Assembly (NCBI RefSeq): GCF_002563955.1
Contig: NZ_PDJE01000001.1
Coordinates: forward strand, 1,550,001-1,614,000
DNA from: Paramicrobacterium agarici
Lineage (GTDB): Bacteria; Actinomycetota; Actinomycetes; Actinomycetales; Microbacteriaceae
Direction of reading: 5' to 3'
DNA: 64,000 nt
The notes under the pieces were generated by a model. It saw only the letters and a list, made by a program, of their open reading frames with translations, did not search any database and had not been told where the DNA came from. Numbering within the stretch: the stretch's first letter is position 1; every line of letters begins with the position of its first letter. The position numbers and the translations under genes are program-made. This document shows positions 26,445 to 34,614 of this stretch, in pieces.

Positions 26445-27338
26445 ATGAACCGTTCTGCCGCTCACGACTCCGCACACTCGCAGGAATCTCGTGCGCCTTC
26501 GGGCGGTCTCTCGGACCGGCGTCCACGGGGCAGTGACCGCGTTCGACAGATCGTTGTTCTGGTTCTCGCGGTGCTTGCAATCGCGGGCGCAGCGATCGGG
26601 TCGGGTGCGTTCGGCGGAACACAGATTCAGGATGCTGCCGGAGGTGCTCTTGACTCTGATTCCACGCTGATCGCACCCGCCGGTCCTGCCTTCAGCATCT
26701 GGTCGGTGATCTACCTCGGTCTTCTGGCTTACGCCGTGTGGCAGCTGTTCCCGAATCAGGCGGGTCGCAGCGTGCACCGTCGCGTTGGGTATCTCATCGC
26801 GGTTTCGATGCTTCTCAACGCGGCGTGGATCGGCGTTGTGCAGCTCGGTCTTCTCGGAGGCTCGGTCGCGGTCATCGTCGCGCTGCTCGCTGTACTCTGC
26901 GCTGTGTTCGCCGTACTGCAGAAAACACCGCGGCAGGCGGGTTCCCGGGGTGCTGCTGTTGCCGAAGCGATCATTCTCGATGGCACCATGGGCCTCTACC
27001 TCGGCTGGGTGACAATTGCGACTGCCGCGAATATCGCTGCATGGCTGAGTGCGCTCGGCTTCACGGGCTGGGGCGTTCGTCCTCAGGTGTGGGGTGTTAT
27101 CGTCGTTGCCGTGGCTGGCCTCATCGGTGTCGCAACGGCGGTCGGCGACCGTGGGCGGCTCGCCCCGGCGCTCGCCCTCGCGTGGGGGCTCGGCTGGCTC
27201 GCCTTCGGGCGTCTCGGGGGAGAACCCGTCTCGGTAAGCGTGGGGACTGCAGCCGTCGTCGCCGTGGTCGTTGTCGTGGTCGCGACCCTCATCGTGCGAA
27301 TCGTCGCTGAGCGAGCACCGGAGCGTGCAGCGGGCTGA
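26445..27338 (+). CDS. TspO/MBR-family membrane protein (long form)
   Basis: Tryptophan-rich sensory/translocator-type protein. After a 35-residue hydrophilic N-terminus, the 297-residue product has about eight hydrophobic segments and the TspO hallmark APAGPAFSIWSVIYLGLLAY. Classical TspO has about 160 residues and five helices, so this belongs to a longer, diverged subgroup. The family binds porphyrins and responds to oxidative or light stress, which fits the divergent ferrochelatase and photolyase genes. AAGGAGGA precedes the ATG. It converges on the crt operon with only 8 nt between stops. Confidence 0.8.
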   Translation: MNRSAAHDSAHSQESRAPSGGLSDRRPRGSDRVRQIVVLVLAVLAIAGAAIGSGAFGGTQIQDAAGGALDSDSTLIAPAGPAFSIWSVIYLGLLAYAVWQLFPNQAGRSVHRRVGYLIAVSMLLNAAWIGVVQLGLLGGSVAVIVALLAVLCAVFAVLQKTPRQAGSRGAAVAEAIILDGTMGLYLGWVTIATAANIAAWLSALGFTGWGVRPQVWGVIVVAVAGLIGVATAVGDRGRLAPALALAWGLGWLAFGRLGGEPVSVSVGTAAVVAVVVVVVATLIVRIVAERAPERAAG

Positions 27339-27346
27339 GCACCGGG

Positions 27347-28822
27347 TCAGTCCCGCGACACGACGGCTGCGTGCTCGGCTTCGCGCAGGATGCTTCTGGC
27401 CATTCCCGTGAAGATCACACCGTGGAACGGCAGCAGGACAAGCCAGTACAAGCGGCCGAGAAGTCCCCGGGGGAAATAGACGGCACGCTGACGGTAGCGA
27501 CTGCCGTCCTCGATGGGGGAGACGCCGAGCTCGAGCCAGCCGCGGCCCGGCATCCGCATCTCTGCGCGCAGGCGCAGCATCCGTCCCCTCTCGACAGATT
27601 CGACGCGCCACACATCAATGACATCGCCCGTGTTCACTCGAGAAGGGTGGCGGCGGCCGCGGCGCATTCCCACTCCACCGGACAGCCGATCGATTGCGCC
27701 TCGCAGTGCCCACGCGAGTGGGAATGAATACCAGCCATTGCGGCCGCCGATCGCCTCAATGACCCGCCACACGTCGGCGGCCGACGCCGTGCTCGTTCGT
27801 GTTCTGAGATCCGTGAAGACCGTGTGCCCTGCCCATTCTGGGTCGCTCGGCAGCGGATCGCTCGGCGCGCCGGGAATCGTCGCGCTCTGCCAGCTCGTCT
27901 CAACTTCGCCCTCCGCTTCACGCCGCAGTGCGAGCCGCACCGCGCTGCGGTACGGGAGCAATCCCTCTGCGGGCGGTGGAATATAGCGATCGATCGCCCG
28001 GTCGGCGACGACGCACTCGTGTTGCAGCGAGGCGATGATCGGAACGGCGATCTGGCGCGGTACGGGGGTGACGACGTTGACCCACTGGGAGGCGAGCCAC
28101 GGAGTGAAGACCGGAAGCGAGGCAATCGGGCGCTGGGGAAGCCCGGCTTCGATCGCGTATCCGTTCATCATCTGCCCGTAACGCAGCACGTCCGGGCCCC
28201 CGACGTCGAATGCGCGATTGAGCCTCTCTGGGAGCGATACCGCCTTGACGAGGTACCGCAAGACGTCACGGATAGCGATGGGCTGGACCCGGTTACGCAC
28301 CCAGCGCGGCGCGGGCATATACGGAAGCACGTCTGTCAGGTGGCGGATCATCTCGAACGATGCCGAGCCTGAGCCGATGATGATGCCCGCCTGCAGAACG
28401 ATGGCGGGCACCGGACTCGATAAGAAGATGTCCCCCACGGCGACGCGCGACGCGAGATGCTTTGAGAGTGAAGCGGTGCGGGGGTGCAGACCGCCCAGGT
28501 ACACGATTCGGCTCACCTCGTTTCGTGCCGCCGCGTCAGCGAAGATCTCAGCCGAGCGCTTCTCTGTGGCAGCGAAGTCTGAACCCGCGGCCATCGAGTG
28601 CACGAGGTAGAACGCGACGTCGATCCCTCCAAGCGCCCGGGACGTTGTCTCGGTGTCCGTGAGATCGCCTGTCTCGACACGCACCTCGTCTCTCCAGGGG
28701 ACATCGCGGAGCTTCCACTCAGACCGAACGAACACCGTAACGTCATGTCCTGCGGCGAGCAGCTGAGGTACCAGTCGCCCGCCCACATATCCAGTCGCAC
28801 CCGTGACGAGAACGCGTGTCAT
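27347..28822 (-). CDS. SDR-family protein with DUF2867 domain, last gene of crt operon
   Basis: The 491-residue product has an N-terminal atypical SDR domain (VLVTGATGYVGGRLVPQLLA, RIVYLGGLHP, VVLQAGIIIGSGSASFEMIR-like) and, from about residue 330, a DUF2867 domain (WRVIEAIGGRNGWYSF ... RQRAVYFPRGLLGRLYW). Its ATG overlaps the crtEb stop as ATGA, so it is translationally coupled to carotenoid synthesis. The reaction is unknown; a role in carotenoid modification or in membrane lipid change is possible. The reading upstream of 28822 is antisense-like sequence inside crtEb. Confidence 0.82.
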   Translation of the reverse strand: MTRVLVTGATGYVGGRLVPQLLAAGHDVTVFVRSEWKLRDVPWRDEVRVETGDLTDTETTSRALGGIDVAFYLVHSMAAGSDFAATEKRSAEIFADAAARNEVSRIVYLGGLHPRTASLSKHLASRVAVGDIFLSSPVPAIVLQAGIIIGSGSASFEMIRHLTDVLPYMPAPRWVRNRVQPIAIRDVLRYLVKAVSLPERLNRAFDVGGPDVLRYGQMMNGYAIEAGLPQRPIASLPVFTPWLASQWVNVVTPVPRQIAVPIIASLQHECVVADRAIDRYIPPPAEGLLPYRSAVRLALRREAEGEVETSWQSATIPGAPSDPLPSDPEWAGHTVFTDLRTRTSTASAADVWRVIEAIGGRNGWYSFPLAWALRGAIDRLSGGVGMRRGRRHPSRVNTGDVIDVWRVESVERGRMLRLRAEMRMPGRGWLELGVSPIEDGSRYRQRAVYFPRGLLGRLYWLVLLPFHGVIFTGMARSILREAEHAAVVSRD

Positions 28823-29718
28823 GCGAACATCCCCCGCATCGTGCAGACGATAAGCAGGATCGTGATCCCGAAACCGACCGCGTAGTTGATCATGAGAAAT
28901 CGCCGCCATGCTCGATTGCTTGACTCCGCCGTATCGTCCGTGATGCTGAGGTACGGAGCAACGGCGAGAAGGTAGGGAACCGCGCCGAGGGCTGCGAGGT
29001 TGGCGGGCCAGGGTGCAGCCAGCATGAGCAGGCCGGCGACGCCCCAGAGAGCGAACGCAAGGCGCACAGTCGTCGCCGCCCCGAAAACCGTGGCGATCGA
29101 GCCGATACCGGCGGCACGGTCGGGACCGATGTCCTGAACAGCGCCGAACGCGTGGCTCGCCATTCCCCACAGAAAGAAGGCAAGCATCGCGAGAGCGAGC
29201 GGAACGGTCATCGTCGTTCCAGCCAGCGCGATGCCGAAGAGCGCAGGGGTGACGAAATGCGTGCTCGACGTGACCGAGTCCAGAACCGGAATCTCCTTAA
29301 AGCGCAGGCCCCGAACAGAGTAGGCGAGCACGGCGAAGAGACTGACCGCCAGAACGGCAAGAGAGAGCGGATGCTGTAAGCCGAACATCGCGAGAACCAC
29401 GATGAATGGTGCCGCCGCTACGCCCGCAGCCACGAGCGTCGTGCGGTGCAACCCGGGTGGCAGTTTCGCGCCTTCCGCGCCGCCCTTTCGTGGATTCGCC
29501 AGGTCAGATTCGTAGTCGAAGACGTCGTTGATGCCATACATGGCCAGGTTGTACGGCACGAGAAAGAAGAGGGTGCCGACAATAAGCGCAGCGTCCACGC
29601 GCCCGGTACCCAGAACGTAGGCCGCCGCAAAGGGGTATGCCGTATTGATCCAGCTGAGCGGCCGAGACGTGATGAGAAGCGTGCGCAGCGTTGCTGTGGT
29701 CTTAGATGTCGGCGTCAC
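28819..29718 (-). CDS. crtEb: Lycopene elongase / UbiA-family prenyltransferase CrtEb
   Basis: Adds C5 prenyl units to lycopene ends to make C50 precursors such as flavuxanthin. The 299 residues form a multi-helix UbiA protein with the first Asp motif GINDVFDYESD and the second DIGPDRAAGIGSIATVFG. LISSRPLSWINTAYP-like sequence (here LLITSRPLSWINTAYPFAAA) opens the protein. It begins with GTG at 29718, overlapping crtYf by 17 nt. Position after crtYe-crtYf matches known decaprenoxanthin clusters. Confidence 0.92.
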   Translation of the reverse strand: MTPTSKTTATLRTLLITSRPLSWINTAYPFAAAYVLGTGRVDAALIVGTLFFLVPYNLAMYGINDVFDYESDLANPRKGGAEGAKLPPGLHRTTLVAAGVAAAPFIVVLAMFGLQHPLSLAVLAVSLFAVLAYSVRGLRFKEIPVLDSVTSSTHFVTPALFGIALAGTTMTVPLALAMLAFFLWGMASHAFGAVQDIGPDRAAGIGSIATVFGAATTVRLAFALWGVAGLLMLAAPWPANLAALGAVPYLLAVAPYLSITDDTAESSNRAWRRFLMINYAVGFGITILLIVCTMRGMFA

Positions 29719-30034
29719 GGTCTCTTCTTTCGGGCGAAATCAGGCTGCTCAGTCCTGCGATGAATAGTGAGCCGGCCAGGGGGTACAGCAGATCTTCGGC
29801 AGGAATCAGGCCGATGCGGAGTCCGGAGATCTGAGACGTGCCGTAGTCGAAGAACCCGGCGGCCATCATGATGTTGTCGAAGATGAGGGTCAGGGCAACG
29901 AGGGCTGACACAGTGATCGCCCACGAGGCGAGGTAGCGTCCACCGCATCCTGTTCGATGTGCTCGCACACCGCCGACGGCGAATATGCCGACGGCGACGA
30001 TCGAGAACGGGACGGACATGAGGCTGTAGGTCAC
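29702..30034 (-). CDS. crtYf: C50 carotenoid epsilon-cyclase subunit CrtYf
   Basis: One of two small membrane subunits of the heterodimeric C50 carotenoid cyclase. The 110 residues hold three hydrophobic helices and the family's GLRIGLIPAEDLLYPLAGS segment, in which PxEDxxY/F is the conserved acidic motif. I place the start at the GTG at 30034, which overlaps the crtYe stop as GTGA; longer frames run inside crtYe. Confidence 0.88.
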   Translation of the reverse strand: MTYSLMSVPFSIVAVGIFAVGGVRAHRTGCGGRYLASWAITVSALVALTLIFDNIMMAAGFFDYGTSQISGLRIGLIPAEDLLYPLAGSLFIAGLSSLISPERRDRDADI

Positions 30035-30354
30035 TTGCGCTCCCGGCGGGCGAGTAAGCGCGTGCTTCCGCTCAGCATGACCAGCGTGAGGTAGCTGAGG
30101 AACACGAGGAAGATGAGCTCCTCGACAGGAAAATGCGGAGCGAGAAGGATGCCCGTTGCCCACTGTGACTCTGTGTGGCGGAAGACTCCGAGGGCGATAC
30201 CGGCGACGTCCCAGACGGCGAAGAACGCGACGGAAACGATGATGATCGCGGCGGATCGCGCCGGGGATCGCCAGAGGGCGAGCCGGAATCGCCAGTCGAG
30301 AAGGCCGATGCACGTCAGGCTCACGAGCAGGCAGCCGGCGTATATCGCGATCAC
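30031..30354 (-). CDS. crtYe: C50 carotenoid epsilon-cyclase subunit CrtYe
   Basis: Partner subunit of CrtYf. The 107 residues have three predicted helices and the lycopene-cyclase-domain motif HFPVEELIFLVFLSYLTLV, with FFAVWDVAGIALGVF before it. It overlaps crtI by 4 nt (ATGA) and crtYf by 4 nt (GTGA). Together the two subunits correspond to the split, archaeal/bacterial-type lycopene cyclase domain. Confidence 0.9.
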   Translation of the reverse strand: MIAIYAGCLLVSLTCIGLLDWRFRLALWRSPARSAAIIIVSVAFFAVWDVAGIALGVFRHTESQWATGILLAPHFPVEELIFLVFLSYLTLVMLSGSTRLLARRERK

Positions 30355-31907
30355 GACACCTCCAGCGGACCAGGCGAAGTGTCGCCCCTCACATTCTTAA
30401 GCACAAGCTCAGCACTGATGAGGCACATCGGCAAGCCGACACCGGGCACCGTTGTCGCGCCGGCATAGTAAAGACCGCTGACGCGGCGTGACGCTGTGAC
30501 GCCGCGCAAAAATGCGCTCTGGCGCAGAGTGTGCGCGGGACCGAGCGCGCTCCCGCGAAAGCTGTTGTACTGCTGCTCGAAGTCGGCGGGGCCGACCGTC
30601 TTTCGCAGCACAATGCGCTCAGCAAGGTCAGGAATGTTCGCCCACGTCGAGATCTGAGCGATAGCACGATCGGCGATCTCCGCGACGCGCTCATCTGCAG
30701 CCATGTCGCGTCCGCCATGACCGATCGACGTGTCGGCGGGAAGCGGCACGAGCACGAAGAGCGATTCATGCCCCGGAGGTGCGACATCGTCTGTCGCGCT
30801 GGGTTTGCAGACGTAGAGTGACGCGGGATCGGGGACGCGCTGTCGTGACCCGAAGATCGCATCGAAGTTCTGGTGCCAGTCCCGAGCGAAGAACAGACTG
30901 TGGTGCGGCAGCTGCGGGATCTCGCCCTCGACGCCGAGCATCAGCAGAACGGCGCTCGGTCCGGTCACTTGCCTGCGCCACCTTGAGGCGGGGTACGACC
31001 GCGCGGCGGCGTCAAGCAGGATCTGTTCGGTGTGATGCTCATCGATGGCCGAGACGACGGTGCTCGCAGGGATCCGGAACGTGCGACCGTCGAGAACGTA
31101 TTCGACTGCTCGAGCCTCACCGGCCTGTGTCTCGATGGAGACGACGTCGGTGTTGGTGCGCATGTCGACGCCGTGTGCTCGCGCCAGGTCCACGAGGCTC
31201 TCGACGACGCGCGTGAAACCTCCGCTCGGGTAGCGGACACCATCGACGAGGTCGAGGTGACTCATGAGGTGGTACAGCGCGGGCGCCTCAAAGGGTGATG
31301 TGCCGAGGAAGACTGCCGGGTATCCGAGGACCTGCCTCAGGCGGTTGTCGGCAAAGCGCCGTGCGATGAATGCCCACAGTGACCGCGTGAGCAAGGGCAG
31401 CACGGCAGGCGCGGCGGTCAGCACGCGACGTGACAACAGCCCACGCCAGGAGGCGAAAGGATTGTAGAGGAACGAATCGACAGCAGCGTGATACGCGCGC
31501 GATGCAGACGCTAGATAGCGGCGAAGCCGGCGACCAGCACCGGGCTCGATGGACTCGAACAGAGCCGCTGCCGATTCGGGTCCCGAACGAACATCGAAGG
31601 ACGAGCTGTGTGCGATGCCGTCGGGTTCTGGAAAGACTCGATAGGCCGGATGAAGACTGACAAGGTCGAACTGCTCGCGGGTTGACGTGCCCATGAGCCG
31701 GTAGAAGTGCTCGAAGACCTCAGGCATGAGATACCACGAGGGTCCTGTATCGAAGGTGAATCCTTGATGCCGCCATACGCCTGCGCGGCCTCCGAAATGC
31801 TCTGATCGCTCGAGGAGTGTGACCTGGTGGCCGTCACGCGCGAGCAGGCATGCGGTCGCGAGACCGCTCACCCCACCGCCAATGACGACGGCACGCCGTG
31901 ACGTCAC
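30351..31907 (-). CDS. crtI: Phytoene desaturase CrtI
   Basis: FAD-dependent desaturase turning phytoene into lycopene. The 518 residues begin with the FAD loop AVVIGGGVSGLATACLLARD, then GFTFDTGPSWYLMPEVF, a CrtI hallmark. The C-terminal signature includes LYYAGATTVPGVGLPMCLIS. The length is typical of bacterial CrtI. The start overlaps crtB as ATGA. Confidence 0.97.
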   Translation of the reverse strand: MTSRRAVVIGGGVSGLATACLLARDGHQVTLLERSEHFGGRAGVWRHQGFTFDTGPSWYLMPEVFEHFYRLMGTSTREQFDLVSLHPAYRVFPEPDGIAHSSSFDVRSGPESAAALFESIEPGAGRRLRRYLASASRAYHAAVDSFLYNPFASWRGLLSRRVLTAAPAVLPLLTRSLWAFIARRFADNRLRQVLGYPAVFLGTSPFEAPALYHLMSHLDLVDGVRYPSGGFTRVVESLVDLARAHGVDMRTNTDVVSIETQAGEARAVEYVLDGRTFRIPASTVVSAIDEHHTEQILLDAAARSYPASRWRRQVTGPSAVLLMLGVEGEIPQLPHHSLFFARDWHQNFDAIFGSRQRVPDPASLYVCKPSATDDVAPPGHESLFVLVPLPADTSIGHGGRDMAADERVAEIADRAIAQISTWANIPDLAERIVLRKTVGPADFEQQYNSFRGSALGPAHTLRQSAFLRGVTASRRVSGLYYAGATTVPGVGLPMCLISAELVLKNVRGDTSPGPLEVS

Positions 31908-32770
31908 TTCGCTGCCTTCATCGCGAGCGCCCGGGCCAGAATCGCCGCTTTCACCGTTGTGGGAACGCTCACGCGGCGCTTCTCGATGACCAGAGCCGGA
32001 GTTGCTTCGATCTGATCAGTGAGCTGGACGAACAGAGACCGGGCGGCCCATACGGCGGCGCGGCAGCCGGGAGCGAGGAGAGGAATCGTGGCATCGGCGA
32101 TCTGCAGATCCGATCGGATCGAGGCGACGGCATCGGCCTTCGACGTGTCCGTGAGGCGATGACGCGTTCCCGCGAAGTACGCGCGTCCGAGTCCGTCGTG
32201 GTCGCGACCGTAGTCCCGCAAGAAGTTGATCTTCTGAAAAGCGGCGCCCAGTGCGCGTGCCCCATCGACGAGGCGCTCTCTCTCGATGGCGGAACGCTCG
32301 CGCCCCGCTTCGAAAACGCGGAGGCACATGAGCCCGACAACCTCGGCAGAGCCGTAGATGTACTCTGCGAGCTCGCTGACATCGTATTCACGCTGGTCAA
32401 GATCGCAGCGCATGGAGGCGAAGAACGGACGGCACAGGTCCATAGTGATGCTGTGGCGCCGGGCGGTGAAGGCGAAGGCATGAACGATGAGGTTCGTGCT
32501 GTAGCCGATTGCGAGCGCGCGCTCGGTTTCCTGTTCCAGCTCGTCAAGAAGAAGTCGCTGTGTCGAGCTGTCGACGCCGGCGCTCGTTGCCGGGCCATCG
32601 ACGAGCTCGTCGGCAACGCGAACCAGTGCATAGATGTTCTCGATATGCGGGCGGGCGCGGGCATCAAGCAGGCGACAGGCCCACCCGAACGAGGTCGAGT
32701 ACTGGCGGATGACGACCGAGGCGCTCGCGTGCGACGTGGTGTTGTAGAGGTGAAGTTCGGAGTCTTTCAC
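31904..32770 (-). CDS. crtB: Phytoene synthase CrtB
   Basis: Condenses two geranylgeranyl diphosphates to phytoene. The 288 residues carry the squalene/phytoene synthase motifs: YSTSFGWACRLLDARARPHI, the first Asp-rich site ALVRVADELVDGPA, and the second in AAFQKINFLRDYGRDHDGLG. I chose the GTG at 32770 (reading VKDSELHLYN), which overlaps the crtE stop as GTGA; the longer frame to 32992 lies inside crtE. Confidence 0.95.
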   Translation of the reverse strand: MKDSELHLYNTTSHASASVVIRQYSTSFGWACRLLDARARPHIENIYALVRVADELVDGPATSAGVDSSTQRLLLDELEQETERALAIGYSTNLIVHAFAFTARRHSITMDLCRPFFASMRCDLDQREYDVSELAEYIYGSAEVVGLMCLRVFEAGRERSAIERERLVDGARALGAAFQKINFLRDYGRDHDGLGRAYFAGTRHRLTDTSKADAVASIRSDLQIADATIPLLAPGCRAAVWAARSLFVQLTDQIEATPALVIEKRRVSVPTTVKAAILARALAMKAAK

Positions 32771-33831
32771 GAGCGCCTCGTGCGGCAGTATGTCGCGAGA
32801 GCTGTCAGCCTGCTGCGGAGATGCTCCGGAAGCTTGGTGTCGGCAATGAGCTCGTGCACGCGGTCGCACCGATCCGCGATGAGCGCCTCCACCAGATCGA
32901 GCGCACCCGATGCGACGATAATCTCTCTCAGCCTCTCGCTGTCGGCTACGGTCAGGTGTGGCGCGCCGAACACCTCGGCAACGTCGTTCCACCTTTGGTG
33001 TGCGCGGGCAAACGCAATCAGCAGAGTCTCCTTGCCTTCACGCAGGTCGCTCAGCGTCGATTTACCGATGGTTTCTTCGTCGCCGAACACGCCGAGCACG
33101 TCATCGCGAAGCTGATAGATCACGCCAAGATGCGTGCCGATGTCCGCGAGACGCTCGTGAACGTTGATGTCGACACCGGCCAGAGCAGCAGCCAGCAGGA
33201 GAGGCGCCTGAAAGGAGTACGCGGCAGTCTTGTGCTCCATCATCGCGAGCACGTCGTACGAGCTCGCATCATCGATGTGCATGCTGAGCCAGACATCGGC
33301 ATGCTCGCCTGCCGCGCTGACGAAGAGGGCCTCGTCGAATATTTCCAGGACGGAGCGGCGCGTCTCGTCATCAACGTCGAGCTGAGCGATCAGCGAGTGC
33401 GCCGCTGTCAGCATAAGGTCGCCCGCGAGCAGTGATGACGCTTCACCCCAGTTTTGTGCCCGGGTTCGCAACGCTCCGCGGGCAACGGCATCCGCGGAGA
33501 AACGACCCGTGATGTTCAGCTCGCCTCGTCTCACATCGTCGCTGTCGATGACATCGTCGTGGATGACCAGTGCGACGTGCAGAAGCTCGATGGCGCAGGC
33601 AGCGTCGAGGGCGACGGCATCCAGCTGCCCGCCGAATGCGTGGTATCCGTCGAGGAGCAGCCGCGGGCGAAGCTTCTTGCCGCGCATCACGATGTCGGCG
33701 ATGGCGTCCCAGAGCTGAACGTATGGCTGGCTGAAACGGGCTGCGCGGCGACGTCGTTCGGCGATCACCTCGGCAAGCCGAGCATCGAGCTCGAGATCGA
33801 CCGCGGGAGCCTCAATGGCAGACGTGCGCAT
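32767..33831 (-). CDS. crtE: Geranylgeranyl diphosphate synthase CrtE/IdsA
   Basis: Trans-prenyltransferase making the C20 carotenoid precursor. The 354 residues show the first Asp-rich motif as HVALVIHDDVIDSDDVRRGE and the second as GVIYQLRDDVLGVFGDEETI, with GKKLRPRLLLDGYHAFGG before them. CAGGAGGA precedes the ATG. It is the first gene of the seven-gene crt operon. No isopentenyl diphosphate isomerase gene is next to it. Confidence 0.95.
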   Translation of the reverse strand: MRTSAIEAPAVDLELDARLAEVIAERRRRAARFSQPYVQLWDAIADIVMRGKKLRPRLLLDGYHAFGGQLDAVALDAACAIELLHVALVIHDDVIDSDDVRRGELNITGRFSADAVARGALRTRAQNWGEASSLLAGDLMLTAAHSLIAQLDVDDETRRSVLEIFDEALFVSAAGEHADVWLSMHIDDASSYDVLAMMEHKTAAYSFQAPLLLAAALAGVDINVHERLADIGTHLGVIYQLRDDVLGVFGDEETIGKSTLSDLREGKETLLIAFARAHQRWNDVAEVFGAPHLTVADSERLREIIVASGALDLVEALIADRCDRVHELIADTKLPEHLRSRLTALATYCRTRRS

Positions 33832-33861
33832 GCGGTCCTCCTGGTGCCGTCGTCAATTTCG

Positions 33862-33869
33862 TTAGCTAA
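33862..33869. promoter_or_regulatory. Palindromic operator candidate between crtE and marR
   Basis: TTAGCTAA is a perfect 8-bp palindrome in the 67-nt gap between divergent crtE and marR. It falls about where the -35 of marR would be. A related sequence lies upstream of cpfC/tspO. MarR regulators usually bind such short palindromes beside their own gene. Confidence 0.5.
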
Positions 33870-33883
33870 GCGAGAGTTCAACG

Positions 33884-33889
33884 TATCAT
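33884..33889 (+). promoter_or_regulatory. -10 box of a leaderless marR promoter
   Basis: TATCAT ends 9 nt before the ATG at 33899, and no ribosome-binding sequence precedes that ATG, so transcription and translation probably start together or within a few bases. The palindrome at 33862-33869 would overlap the -35 region. Confidence 0.5.
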
Positions 33890-33898
33890 GCGAAATGT

Positions 33899-34492
33899 AT
33901 GATTGTCATCGTGCCAGAGGGAAAGAACGACGCGGATCCGAGCATCCGCTATTTCGCGGCCGATCCATCGCTCGTTGACACGTCCCAGCTCTCATCGGCC
34001 GATGTCGAACAGTGCATCGAGGTGATGGAAGCCGTTCGTCAATGGCGTGAGGCAGACCGTGCCCTCACCGAAGCCTCCCGACGGTATATGCGTCTGAATG
34101 ATACGGATATGCGTGCAATTCGCTTTGTCATCCGGCGGCAGGAGCAGGGGAGCCTGCCGACTCCCAAAGACATCGGCCGCGAAGTCGGCATCTCGAGCGC
34201 GTCGACGACGAAGCTCGTGGATCGTCTCGTCGCCGGAGGACACGTCGTGCGCGTTCCGCATCCGAACGATCGGAGGACGACGTGCATAACGGTTACCTCA
34301 TCGACAAGGCGCGCCGCCCGAGAGACGGTGGGGCGCCAGCACGCGCGGCGTTTTGCCGTTGCCGCCGCGCTCAGCGCACCAGACCGTGCCACCGTCGTGC
34401 GCTTTCTGACCGATCTCGCTGCTGCCGATGTACCGACAGGCGCTCTCGCGAACATTGAACAGGCGGATGCGCAAGCGCTTGATTCTGACTGA
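33899..34492 (+). CDS. MarR-family regulator, likely of the crt operon
   Basis: Winged-helix repressor-type protein of 197 residues. The DNA-binding part reads GSLPTPKDIGREVGISSAST followed by TKLVDRLVAGGHVVRVPHPN and DRRTTCITVT, a typical MarR recognition helix and wing with the DxR motif. It is divergent from crtE, like CrtR in corynebacteria, which represses carotenoid genes. Its ligand is not evident. The start is taken as the ATG at 33899 on promoter grounds. Confidence 0.9.
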   Translation: MIVIVPEGKNDADPSIRYFAADPSLVDTSQLSSADVEQCIEVMEAVRQWREADRALTEASRRYMRLNDTDMRAIRFVIRRQEQGSLPTPKDIGREVGISSASTTKLVDRLVAGGHVVRVPHPNDRRTTCITVTSSTRRAARETVGRQHARRFAVAAALSAPDRATVVRFLTDLAAADVPTGALANIEQADAQALDSD

Positions 34493-34501
34493 AGAGCAAT
34501 G

Positions 34502-34524
34502 CACACTCACACATGATGAGTGTG
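34502..34524 (+). terminator. Hairpin after marR
   Basis: CACACTCA (34502-34509) and TGAGTGTG (34517-34524) form a perfect 8-bp stem with a 7-nt loop, 9 nt after the marR stop. There is no U-run. It is a plausible actinobacterial terminator. Confidence 0.6.
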
Positions 34525-34614
34525 GTGCTGGCTGACAGCTTCCACGTTTCGTGGGTGCAACGTCCTTGGTGACTGTTCTCGATTGCTGTCGGCGTGGGAA
34601 GAGAGGATCGTAAA

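Noticed and set aside
26022..27611. Long minus-strand open frame of 529 codons
   Set aside because: It is antisense to the TspO-family gene and overlaps the ferrochelatase gene; its composition is Arg/Asp/His-rich with no family resemblance.
28823..29170. N-terminal extension of the SDR-DUF2867 gene
   Set aside because: Lies wholly inside crtEb in another frame; the ATGA-coupled start at 28822 begins the Rossmann motif.
31898..33115. 405-codon plus-strand frame opposite crtB and crtE
   Set aside because: Antisense to two well-supported carotenoid genes; no recognisable domain.
34594..34614. Upstream GTG start for the FUSC-like protein
   Set aside because: The GTG at 34615 has the better-spaced GAGAGGA ribosome site; the extra seven residues carry nothing conserved.
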